Positions 1-12,400 of a stretch of DNA of 64,000 nt are shown piece after piece. The translations under genes were made by a program, and so were the position numbers. The notes beneath the pieces were generated by a model. That model was not told the origin of the DNA. It worked only from the letters and a program-made list of their open reading frames with translations, and did not search any database. Source of the stretch: Saccharina japonica (Eukaryota; Sar; Phaeophyceae; Laminariales; Laminariaceae). Where the stretch lies: assembly GCA_008828725.1 (NCBI GenBank), contig MEHQ01003164.1, forward strand, positions 354,333 through 418,332. The letters are read 5' to 3'. The number at the start of each line of letters is the position of its first letter. Position 1 is the stretch's first letter.

Positions 1-296
1 TGCCTGGTAAATGTTCAGCATGCGTAGCATCCGTCCTAGCCCGTAATACAAACAACGAAATATCACATTCACAGCGGGAAAAGTACTGCTTGAAAAGTTC
101 GTACGAAGGCAGGACCGAACAGCCTGATGTAGACCGCAGCCAAACCTATGTTCTACCAAACAGTATTGCGACCTCGCACTACTTGCACAAACGAACGAGA
201 TATTTTTTTCCTGATATCAGATTCTGCGGCGCGTTTGACGCACGCTCATGCCTCTATACCCCATACCGGGCGACGACTTGTGCTTTTGGTCAAAAG
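1..296. other. Presumed intron or 5' flank, no feature seen
   Basis: No repeat-type exon, promoter or mobile element could be recognised here. It is probably the end of an intron, because the first exon has an acceptor but no start codon. Confidence 0.3.
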
Positions 297-437
297 AGGT
301 CAGATTTGATGGTAGGAACATGCCACAGGCGCTACACGTTGCTCGTGTACGCCGCGCACGGCGGGAGCGTCGAGGTTTGGCAAAAAATCGTGACAATGCT
401 ACGAGACGTGCCGCTTCGACTCGAGGGGCAAGGACAG
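297..437 (+). CDS. Ankyrin-like repeat exon 1
   Basis: Forty-seven codons. The core reads YTLLVYAAHGGSVEVWQKIV, matching the pattern shared by the later exons: hydrophobic-L, AA, small residues with G, an aromatic (W/F), then V-hydrophobic. The donor is ACAG|GTGAGT, close to consensus. The acceptor CAAAAG|AGG was chosen because it gives phase 0; the nearby CACAG|GCG would shift the frame. The first eight residues are less like the other repeats, so the 5' border is less certain than the 3' border. Confidence 0.6.
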
Positions 438-3400
438 GTGAGTTGATGGGCTGAACATGTCCTTCCTGCGTGCTGGAGTAACGTTTTTGTCAGTCGAAGC
501 ACGAGTATGTGTTGTCGCCAGACAATGAGTGGTGGGCATGAAATAGACGATCCTATAATATATGTTTGCTGACGGTATGTCATACCTACGACTTGTCAAA
601 TATTCGAGGTGTACGAGTGTATTTCACACGTATACCGTAAGCACGCATATTGGATGGGTTGGGTGTGTGAAACACATAATAAACGATTGACTTGAGTTAG
701 TGCGACTTAATGATACTAACGGTACAACCACGGATCCGCCCGTGGCGCTAGCCCCGCGTTTCCCATCATACCTGGTACGCTACTGTAGTACTCCTTGGCT
801 GTGAGTACTACTCTGACGGGAAATGCTGGGACCATCGTGCGGGCCGGAATACATCCGAGGAAAGTCCGTTTTTGTCCCCGTGTGGTGGTAGTTGGAGTTG
901 CACGGAATAATTTCTGACCCGGGGATGGAGAACTAGCATCCCCGGGTGAGGAAAGAGTTCGACCATGAGCTTCAGCTAAATCCGCAACTAGCCGGGGCGG
1001 GTGGAGTTTCCACACCTTGCGGGGCAGTATCGGCTAGTGGGCTGGCCGTATTCGCCCCCGGATTGTTGGTTGAGATCAAATTTATGTGGTCACCACATCG
1101 CGAGACAGAGCCCCTGGTTTTTATTTGAATCGTGCCGCAATAGGAACCGTGTGTGTTTTGTACACTGATAGTTGCTTCAGATGTGAAACCCTGCCTGATT
1201 GTTGTTCGACACGACCATTTCATTCTAACTTATTTGTTCTGGGGTTTGTTATTGTCACAGCACAACGCATGTACTATGTATTACATGCTCTACGTCTATA
1301 CTTTTGGACTGCGACCATAGTTAACGAAGCCTCTGCGTTTCGTGATGCTCTTGAGCGACCGTCGTATAGACCAGATCACCGGGCGAAACGTGGATCAAGT
1401 TCATCCTGAATCACAAGGCCGACGATGGGGGCACGGTACTGGGAGCGGCGGCCGCAAGCGGAAACATGCACATGTTTCAGGCCGTACTCGCTACAATGCA
1501 GGAAGAGTTCCCACAACCAGACGAGGAGGTACGCCGAGCCCGACTTTCATTACGCGCTAGAGAGTGACGAGATCCGTCTCCCGTGCTTGGCCGTATCCGT
1601 AGCGTTTCGTTCAAACATCGACATCCCCCGGCCGAGGGCCCAACCTACTGTGCAACATGACCCACCACATTATAGGTGGATAACATGCTCTTGTCAAGAG
1701 ACTCTCTTCATGGAAAAGCTACGGTTCTGATGGCGGCGGTCTACGCCGGGAGCAAGGAAGTTTTCAGCGCAGTCCTTCAAACATTACGCGACAGGCTCAC
1801 CAGCAGCCAGGTACGGTGGCGAATTTCTGTGTTGGAGAACATTAAAAAATCTACTTGGCACGTACCTGAAAGCTAGGCCAGTGATTGGCGCGTGGGCGCT
1901 TGGTCGGCGATTGCTGTTGTGAGCACGCCTCCCTGGAGAAGACGTACGACGGAGCCGCGGCTTTGCTCAGCTTAAATGCACTACCCAATTTGCGTTCGAC
2001 GCTAATTGCACCTGGAACTCGACGGGTTCATCAAAGCTTGGGGGTGATTGAGCTCGTACATTATTCCATGGGTCGCGGGCCACTATGCCGTGCACTATTG
2101 TGAACGATGAACTACGCTGCTGGGTACATTGTTCTCTTCCCTTTTTGCGAAATTAATCATTCCACACTAGCTCAAGTAGTTATTTAATTAATTACATGCA
2201 CCTCATATGTTTTTTTTGTTTTTTCTGGCGGTCACCAAAGCTGGCGGTTGAGGTATATCATCTGTGTGGGGTGGATAACCTTTGCTTCGCACAAGCGGAA
2301 TGATCGTATCGCGTAGTGTTAATATGGTACGGCATCCGCGAGGCAGTTACATAGTGCTCCCATTACTGTCTCCGGAGTGGCCATACCGGAGATTAAATTA
2401 ACTCATTGAAGCTGTCGTCCATATGCAAGTCCGCCTCAGAGGCGGTTCTTAGCAGGATGCAGCTCACCCTCCGTGCGACTCGCCCAATACCTCACGGCGC
2501 TTCGCGCTTGGTGCAAACAATGTCTGCCTGGTTGGTGAAAACCCAACGTGCTCCGTCCCGGCATTGTAGGGGTGCGAGGGTCTATGGTCATACGACTACG
2601 GCCGAGCACGACATGAGTCCCCCCCCCCCCCCCGACATCCACACTATTTGCGAAATATATGTTGTTGTGTTGTTTTTACGAAACTCTTAACAAAAGCGTG
2701 GGCACGAATAAAATGCAATAATCACTGGCAATATGTAATCATCGATATTTCTTCGCCAGAGCGGGGTAGAGGTTCCCCCTTTTGCTAAACTAATTAATTA
2801 TTCCCCTTTTGTTATATATGGTGTGTAATCCATTATTTGCCGATCGGCGCTCTAAGAAGTAGAAAAAACACTATGGCAAGTTGTATCGTGTACCTGGCTA
2901 TGGTATTCTGATTTTGGTTATTCCTGTTGCTGGTTCGGTACATTGAATACGTTGCGGTGCGGTATTTATAACTCGCGTGCGCCCAGGTGCTGGATCTTCT
3001 GTTGGAAACAAATGGACGCGGTGACAGTCTGTTCTCGTGTGCAGTGAAGCTCAAAGACGTTAGCCTAATGGAATCCGTGCTTGAGGCTTCCGCATGGCAG
3101 GGGCGAGCCGAAAACCAGGTGTGGCATGCAACTTGCATCGGGGTTGCTAAAATGCCGGTTTCGCGGTTGAGGTAGCTTGGCCAAAACCTTGAGGTGCGAC
3201 ATGTGGTACTCCGAGCTTTACACAATGAATCATCGTCAAGTCTACATCGCCAAGTTACCTCGAAGTAGCCTAATCACCGCTGCTGATTGTCTACGGTGTT
3301 GCGCTGTCCGAAGGTTTGGCCGACCATTTGGGATACGCGATAGCACACTGTGAAGCTAAAAAAAACATTTTGTTATTGAGTTCGTGTATTATGGTTTCGC

Positions 3401-6400
3401 ACATCAAATACTGCTGATTTTCTTGTCTTGCGGCGGCAGGAGCATGCGGTCTTGCAGAAGATATTGGAAGCGAGAGATGGAACTTGCTCGGATCCTAACC
3501 CGAGACGTGGACACACGGTCCTGTATGATGCGGCGGCAAGTGGAAGCATTCAGGTTTGGAATGACGTGGTCAACGCGTTTTTCACCTACCTTCCGGGCAA
3601 ACAGGTGCGAGCGTTGCCGTCGCTGTTGACAAATATTGTCGACCCACAACGCGGGACATGTTTCCAACACTTCCACACCCTGTACAACTACAACTAACAA
3701 CTACAACTAGTAGTTGGGCGCGGCCGCAGCTACTCAGTAGTTGTCCCGAGAAAACTAGTTGCATACATTGTTCACCCAGAAGTTGTCTGCAGACGACAAC
3801 TAGTTCCACAAGTTTTCCAAACAGGCAACTAGTGGCACAACCTTTTCATACAGTAGTTGTCTACAGGCAACTAGTTGCACAAAGTTTTCGCACAGTAGTT
3901 GTCTGTAGACAACACGTTGCACAAATGTTTCAAACAGTAGATGTCTGCAGACAACTAGTTGCACACATATTTCAAACAGTAGTTGTCCGCAGACAACTAG
4001 TTGCACGTTTTTTTCAAACAGGTGTTGTCTACAGACAACTAGTTGCACAACGTTTTTAAACATTAGTTGTCTACAGATGTTTGTCACACCAAACTAATAT
4101 CGTAACAGCAGCGTAACAACAGGATTCATAGTTATTTTTATCACACCCATCGAAGACGTTCCTAGCACCCATGAAAGAACACAGGTTCCGCACAGAGTAC
4201 GTACGCAAGTATACCATGTTGTGACACGTATACATGGTGCACCACAAGGCACCTGGTTATATATTTGAGTATCAGACGAATATTGGTATCGTCGATTGTT
4301 CTCCCCAAGACGTATACACTAATACCACTATCACAGCAGTACCCCAAGACACAAGTTCCGTGCGATCATTGTCACAAATCTAGTAAGATCGCAATTATGA
4401 ATAGTATAATTGCGCCAGATGTGAAATCGACCGATTGAATTGTCAATACCCGACTTTGGATGCTGCATATAACGTGTATTCAACGTACACGGATTGTCAA
4501 AATTCGCAAACAAGTTCCGATGATCCGAGAGACAGAATGAGATAGAATGGGAGAAGAACAAAACATATTTGGAACAAATGTTCTAAAAACTTACGAACAA
4601 ACTCGTGATAATGGGGGGGGGGGTGAGGTGCGGCCTTCGGTGGGTGTTGGATGTTGCATTTTGCTTCATGCGTTCTGGGCGACTCCACTTGCGAAAACAA
4701 TAGAATAGATAGATGCAATCACGAGGAAGATGTAAATGCGAACAGCAATGGTTCTCGTTTGGTGCGGCTACCAGGAGCAGCACATATCCATTGCGAGTAG
4801 CCAATATCAAGCAATGTGCACGTCCAGGTTCTCCGCAGGCGACTAATCAGACAAGTAATAGTTGTGTGCGGCCGCAACTACTTAGTAGTTGCCATTTAAC
4901 AACTAGTTGCGTAGGTGTTTCACACAGTAGTTGTCTACAGACAACTAGTTCCACATGTTTCCCAAACAGTACAGTAGTTGTCTACAGACAATTTGTTGCA
5001 CATATCTTTCAAACAGTAGTTGTCTGCAGACAACTAGTTGCACAACTGTTACAAACTGTAGTTGTATCCAGACAACTAGTTGTACAAATTGTTCAAACAG
5101 CAGTTGCCTAAAGACAACTAGTTGCACAAGTTTTCTAAACAGTAGATGTCTACAGACAACTAGTTGCAATTGTTTTTCAAACAGTAGTTGTATAGCACCT
5201 TGTACAACTATAGTTGTACAAGGTGTGGACACTTCACCACCCTCACCCACTCCTAAACACCCGTTAATATATACACATATGAAAGTTACCCACGATGTCG
5301 GACGTGGGCTCTGTGCTTCTTCTCCTTTCGAGGGACGTTCTCGTGGAATTCCTTTTTTCCAACTTCGCTATTCACATCAAGTTTAATCAGCATTTCGATC
5401 CCATCTTGCAGTTGGGTATTAGGGATTTCTGACACCTACTCTAATAATGGTTGATAGTGTTTCCCTCGGAACGAAAATTTAGGCTTCGGACAAAACATAT
5501 TCAGAGCACTTTTTTGTTTTGCTTTGTTTTCCATCCCATTTAATGTCTTCGCACTTCCGCGTCTCTCTCTCCCTAGTCGTAGAGGCACGCTTCTCCCTAT
5601 TAATAGTAAAGCTCTTCTTGTTGCCTATCTCATGGTAGAGCTCGATAGGGTACAAGAACAGAGCACGAAGGTAGGGCTCAGCCAAGTACCAGACTGATCC
5701 TACTATCCATGTATCTTCAGACATGTACGATCTACGGAGACGTTTCCGTAGTTAGCACGTCACGCGATCTCATACACGTCCGTGCGTATTTGTCTATAAA
5801 TACTCGTAATAATACGTATTGCACCTCCTCATAACTACGTGATACCATCACATTCGCCCACCCTGAGTTGTCGTACATGCAGATCTCACGACGATCAAAT
5901 TATCATATCATCCCAGAAATCGGAAAGGGGGTCGAATGTGCGGCTATTCCAAACCCATAAGTGAGGACACAAATCTTCCCCACCTCGCCATGAGTCTTCA
6001 ACGCCTCACGCGTGAGACAAGCACGCCATACGAGAAGGAAAAGCTTAGATATGCCAACAGCAAGCGGGTTGCGATGAAGACGAAAGCCATGTAAGCTAAC
6101 CATGGCGTGAAGGTGTCGAAATAAAACGAAATTCACAAGACGGAAGCTGGAAGGGAATAACAAATATAGATAAAACAATGCAAGCTGCGATGCAAAAAGG
6201 CAAGGGTCTTGAAGAGGCTACGTAGCGTGGAGCTAGTGGTTGGGAGACTGAATAACAACAACAGATGCCCATCACAGTAGTGCGTTAATATTGGTTATGT
6301 TCGCAACTGCGCCTTTTTGAGATGGAATAGTGATGTTGATCAACCAGATATATATATACATATATATATATGTATATTGCATTACCTGGTACTATTGTAC

Positions 6401-9400
6401 TACTTGGGAAAAGCGTCACGTCGATTGTCAGCGAAACCACTACAACCAGACCCGCACACTGCATGCTCCCGAAACTGCACAAACCACCATCAGGGTTATA
6501 GCGTCGTGCGACGAGTACAAGCAACAGTCGCCCTGCTCGTTAGTCTACCTGGCACGTCTCAAACCTTCTGCAAAATCAAAACATCCTGACCCGCACACTG
6601 TAAACGAAGGCACGAGCCGGTGGGTAGGTGCACAAGGGGAAAAACACCTGTGAACAAGGCCTTTTGTCTAGAAGGCTGTTGAGTGTGAACGCTCCCGACA
6701 GTTTAGCTGGAAAGTAAGTGTCACAAGTAAAATTAAAAACAAACTGCAGTTCGAAAATGCTCCAACCGTTTAAACATTTATCCCAAAGATTGGCTCGTCT
6801 GAGCTACTGCTGTCGTCGTTTGCCGCAGCCACGTCATCGACTACAACCACCTCTTAGCTCACGTTGGAGTGGTGGTGTGTTGGACTTGCGAGCAGAGATG
6901 GGTGGTGTGTGTTTGGTGTGTGCGAGTGTTGGGTAGTGTTGGGTGTGCGGGGAGAGGGAAGGGGGTTTGTGCCGCAGTGGATCCACCGACTTTCAGGCTA
7001 CCACCCCTTCTCTCCCAACGCCCACGTATGGTCGCCTTGTTCATTGTTGCAGTAAGTAGTTGATACGTTCTAAAGTAGGTACAACAGACGTCGGGTCAAC
7101 CAGCGTTGACGTTGTCACTTGGTCACGTTCACTCGCACGTTTTAGTGTAGATGGGCTGTCCGGTTTTCCGTTTAACCGGTTAACCGGTTAAACCGGTGTT
7201 TTTATCCGGTTTAACCGGTTAACCGGACCTCAAAAACCGCCAGTTTTTATTTTGAAAAAACGACTAATCACACACGCCTGATGGGTTTCCAAAAACCGCG
7301 GTTAACCGGGTTTTTCTCTATCCGGTGCAGTGTGTCACGCGTGTGTGTGCAGTGTGTCACGCGTGGAGTGCTTTCAAACCTTGTTTGGTGGGGAGTCCTC
7401 GTTTTTGTTTTGCGGGAGAAGCCTTCCTTACCTTGAGCACCACAACAAATAACTATTGACAAATATGATACAATGTTTGGCGAGATCATTAAAAACGTCT
7501 ATAAACCGATTCAGTCCATACTATCGGCTCCACACTATTTCCCAGTATGTTATATCCCCGAAGTGCAGGTGATGTTCAACGTCGTACGTACTACTACTCT
7601 GGGCGGAAATATAAGGACAGTTCATTCCTTTATTTTTATACCAAGCAGTCCTTATATGTTTGCCCAGAGTGGTATGTGATATGCGCATGATACCATATCG
7701 CATGCTGTGGTTAGTTTTCAATTCGGTCTTGCGCCACTCCCCTAGGCACGTCCCGGAGGGGAACCTTGTATATACATATATATACGTTAAAAAAAATATG
7801 TATGCAACCCATCCAGGAAAACTTAAACGCCACCGCAAACGCCGTGGATGAATTGAAGTAACACAAATCACACTGATCCAAATATTATACGCATCAGACA
7901 TGTTCACGGCTACTACCAACCGTATAGATGAACTAACTTGGGCTGGTCAATCTTGATAATTATTTGAGTAAGTCATTGCTTGTCATTTGTTGTAGTTTGT
8001 TTAATTTTGAAGGCGCATTGTTGTGGCGTTTTCGGAATATTTGGGGAACTTTGACCTTAACAGACACACAAAAAAGCCGAAAGTAAAAGACTAGCCGTCC
8101 CTATATTGTTTCACTGTAGTGCGACCATGCCAAATTTTGTTTTGCAACTCTCAAAACCCATGCAGCAAACACATTCCCCGGAAGTGTAAATTTGACCCTA
8201 AGTATCGCAACTTGCTCTAAACATTGATGTACTTTGCCAGGCGTTTAGTTTAACACGCCCTCATACTAAAGATGTGGTATAGCGTGTATACCAGCGCGTA
8301 GCTGGTTTGTACGCTGTAGGCTCGCTTGCTGATGACCAGTCAAGACACAACCTACATTTGAGGTTGAACGCTTAAGTCGCTGCGAGGCGAACGTGTATGA
8401 CCCCTTCAATAGAAGATAAGATAGTGTTGGCGACTCCAGGCCAATGTTGAATAGTGTATGTGCTCAAACGTGAGGCTGATGATGAGCAAAATAAGAGCGA
8501 GAGAGTGGGCGTGCAAGTGCTCCTGTTCCCTTGACGATCCTCATGATCGCAAACAGCAACATGCACTACGAGCTTGCATCTCAAAACAGCAACATGCACT
8601 TCCTATGATACTATACACCAGACAACGGAAGAACAATCGTGACCGATCTTGTACGCAGTACACAGTCTATACACGGTAATATATAATGTACCTCACACAA
8701 TGTACCACGATAGCTTAACATTATCCCGCACTATATGTGTTTACTTGGGAGAATGTTGTCCCACACTTAGATTCTGAGCAACTATGCCACTTATGATATA
8801 GTAGACACCAGGTACGACAATGGATAACTTGTCCTGCATACATACCTTCACTGGCTTGATTAATAAATAACTCTGATTGGCCACTACTGGATATTCCGAG
8901 GATCCAACTCTTGAACATAAACTATGCATACTACTGATAATTACTCCGTGTTATCGAGTGACGACAAAAGATGACTACCAACAAGAATAATCTAACAGTC
9001 ATTGCTTGCAAAACAAAATATGCGTCACAGACGTCTTCCCCTTGTTGATGTGGTAAGGTTAAACTATCTTGTGTCGAATACCTCGGCTTAATAACCGATA
9101 TGTGGCCGTATTGCAAAGTACACTGTTCTTACTACAATAGGGATCTTATCTCTGTGAAATAGCGCCTCCACAAGGAATACAAACACGGTAGTGTTCATAC
9201 CCCGCGAATTACAACTCTCAAGACCAAACTCGCTTAACCGCTTGATCCCCCTTGTTCACGCGGTCATGTGGATATAGTTTGCGCTCTGAAAGTATATGTA
9301 TCCCGTTTATTAATGTCTAGAGGCGGGTTCGTCGGAGGGAAGCACCGTAATGCAGCACGAGTTTGGGGCACAAGTGTATAGCGCGCAACATTGTTCATGC

Positions 9401-12400
9401 GAGGCCAAATTTGATTGCGGTGGATGCAGTGTTTTACCCCGTTTTACAGGAAGAAGCTTATCCCTGAACGCTGCGTTCACTGCCCGGTAGGCGCGTGAAG
9501 GCTTGGCGTCGGTCCTGCTGTCATGCGGAGGCGGGTTTGTGAGCACGGTGTTCAGCGCGGCGGCCAGAGGACGGGTGGTGGATTGGATCCCCGTCGTCAC
9601 TGTCTTCAGTCACCACTTGTTCTTCCAGCGCTGCCTTCCCCATAGGGTACTAACCACGACTGGCGATAGAACCATATGCTGATTTTCTCGTACCCCGACG
9701 AAGCCTCCAATCTCGAAGATCTATTGGTTATATCGTTGATGGTTATGTAGTTTACCGCTGAAGGACGGGTGTGTCGGTTAGAATATAGGCGGAACTAGAT
9801 CTCGATGAGGAGCCGTGCCCAGTGGCATTCATACTTGACAAGTTGTGACTCGCAAGACGAACGTTTGTACCGCTGTTGTAATAGCTGCGATCGAAGTTGC
9901 AGCGTCCCATTTTCAAAGATGCTGTCGGTAATTAATACCATAGTAACAAGTTGGTTATACTTGGAACAACATCAACGTTCGTTGACGTTGACAGTTTTTC
10001 AAGATCCCGCTTGAATGATCGACTTCATTGATATATGCATACGAACACGAACAAGTCCACGGGGGAAGGTCCTGACATCGAGACAGTGACTAGTCAAAGA
10101 CAAGCCGATAGCTGACGCTGCATACTATTTCCTTTGGCCTGGTGGGTCGGTAGATCATATCGTGGCAGCGAAGCCTATTTTCATGTGTACACTTCGTCTG
10201 TATGCTGCGCTTTGCCAAACCCACTTGTGTCCGCGTTAACGTGTTGTGCTGCTTGCAGTTTTCTAATTGGATTCGCGACCGGCGTGGTACGCTCTCGGGT
10301 TCGACTTTGGCGGCGCCGGCGGTTCACAATTCTGGGCTGCTCTTATTCCGGGTAGTGTTGGAGTGTCTGCAGGTCCACCTCAGCCCGACCCAGGTGACAT
10401 ACCTATTTCGAATATGTATTACGCACGTCCTTGTAAAGAGTGTCGCACATAAATGTCCATTTGCTGCCGTTGACAATTTACATGCCCGTACGATTACAGA
10501 AGTCAGGGAGTTTTGCTCACCGATATATGTTTATCTTCCTGGTGAATACTAAAATTTTGGGGATATAGGCCTACGCTGCAGTAGTTGCAGCCGTCACGTG
10601 CACCATCAGTAACAGAAGCTGCAGAAGATAAACGTCAGCGCGAGGTACACGAACGATCAAAGTATGTGGCTGCCGAGATGCAAGCTCTTCGTGCCTGATG
10701 GAACTGACTGATAACATGTATATGTTGCTTTACACACGGTAGTATAAATGTTTTTTCCCACACCGCTATGGTGAAAGCAGAAAGGGTATGGCAAAGGGCG
10801 TGGCGAGGTCGCTGGGTCGTTTTTTAGCAGAGACGGGAACCCATCTTACTATCATTGCCGATTTCCTCTTTTGTCTTGTCCCTTAGCTTTCTCGCGTTTC
10901 CACATTATTTCTGTATTTTGTTGCCTTCCTTCCCCAACCGTCCTTATGCCGGTATCGTCCTCCTATGTTTCGTGTTGCCTCGTCCGTGCGGCAGTTACAT
11001 GTTCCTCTAGAGCACCTGTGTTTTATTCTAGCAGTATAAGCCTTTCTGGTCTCCTTGCATCCTTTGCATTTATTTATCTTTGGTATTTCGTTTTCTCGTA
11101 GTGTTATTTTGTTCTTATGTTTTCGGTCTGGCTTGTGTTGTCGTGTTCTCGTACCCGATACGTTGTAAATTAACTCTGTTTCCAAATTATTTTGTTACTA
11201 TTGTTGTTAATGTGTGTTTTCTCTGTCGCACAGTCTATGTTCACCTATTTAGTATATCTCGAGAATTTGGAACCACGATGGACAGTGGGCGTACCGATGT
11301 TGTTGGGCAGAAAGAGCTGTTCAATCTGGAGACAACACACACTTGAGACAACATTCATTACAAACTCCTGCGATATAAAGTACCGCCCCTCTCATAGGAA
11401 ACCTGACTTCGGGCGCAGGCTGACTTTCGTGTTCCAGGCGCGCGCGAAATAACATTTTCTGACGGTGCACTTTCGTATTTTGGTTCGCCCCCCAAAATAC
11501 GTTTTTCCTGGTAGTGCACAATACATTGCGCCTTTGGCCCATGCCAACCACAGGAACGAATCAATTCTTCTAAATCCCGGGCACGGACTGGGCCGAGAGG
11601 TTTCCTATTCTTTCAATATTCGAGCCGATTTCCTTGTGTGTTATTTTCTTACGAGCGGCACGGTACTGTACAGAACGTTTAACAAAATCCGAAAATATGC
11701 ACGTAGCACGCCGCCTTCGCGGTGACTCCATGGAAGGAAATTGCCAATCCGATTGCCTGGCCGTCACGAAACGGGTCTACGTCGTCTGTGATGATCGTGT
11801 CGTATCCGCCGCATGGGCGTATGTGTACGGTACCACTATTTACAATACACGGAAGCCTTGCGATTACCGTTTCGTTGTTAAATGTGCTTGCGAGTCGAAG
11901 GCTGCTCTTCGCACAAATCACAATGCCTGTTAAACTATGCGAACATCTGTGATTTCAGCTCAGAACGCGCACGAAACGATGCAGTAAGTCGATATATGTG
12001 ACTTCAGTCGGTGCGACCTCAGTACTCATACATGCGTTCGTCGGACAGTGCGCTATTTTGGCCTACTGAACTTGATAATAGAGTAGATAAGTAGTTGATC
12101 GTAACAGTGACACACATCAGTGAATGCCGCTGGATTGGAAGCTTCCCGCAGACCACCAAACATGCGATACTCGATTTAACCATTTTGGCCTTCTCAAGAA
12201 ACGTAAACACCGGCAAGACAAATACAGAAAATATCACCCCAAAGGCGTTCCCAACGTACTCGTGCTGCGTGTAAATGTCCTCACTGCCTACACTGTCGGC
12301 TACCTTATCGTCCTGCGTCGTTGTCAATGATTTTGGCCTGAAGCTCGGGGCGTTTAGGATCCCGAGGCGTCCAAATTTGGGGAGGCGTTCACCCTGGTCA

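Larger units (their letters stand above)
3673..5228. mobile_element. Nonautonomous TIR element built of 42-bp palindromic repeats
   Basis: The ends are CCACACCCTGTACAACTA (3673-3690) and its inverted near-copy at 5211-5228, with one mismatch in 18 bases. The 6-bp sequence ACACTT flanks both ends (3667-3672 and 5229-5234), as expected for a target-site duplication. Inside are two arrays in direct orientation (about 3700-4080 and 4860-5190), each starting with the same GCGGCCGC-containing leader. The array unit is about 42 bases, centred on a palindrome such as GTTGTCTGCAGACAAC followed by TAGTTGCACAA. The right array ends in a perfect 30-bp palindrome at 5196-5225. The middle (4090-4850) is unique and encodes no recognised transposase, so the element would need a transposase in trans. 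Confidence 0.8.
3605..9490 (+). other. Intron 5 (5.9 kb) with a palindromic TIR element
   Basis: Contains the TIR element at 3673-5228 and the AACCGGTT palindrome cluster at 7158-7325. A TA-rich microsatellite lies at 6350-6378. Between 5235 and 7150, and between 7330 and 9490, I see only short open frames without family resemblance. The intron could be split by an unrecognised repeat exon. Confidence 0.45.

Noticed and set aside
1885..2103. Possible additional ankyrin-like exon
   Set aside because: Some resemblance (YDGAAALLSL) but no phase-0 splice borders and no second helix pattern.
3780..5190. Regularly spaced repeats resembling a CRISPR array
   Set aside because: The units are continuous 42-bp degenerate tandem repeats without unique spacers, lie within a TIR element in a eukaryotic intron, and no cas genes are present.
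3658..5386. Long frames on both strands across the 42-bp arrays
   Set aside because: The unit length is a multiple of three, so the frames exist automatically. The peptides are 14-residue repeats without protein character.
11679..11921. Minus-strand frame with GGYDTIITDDVDPF
   Set aside because: Looks mildly protein-like but is short, without context or family resemblance, and the opposite strand is also open.
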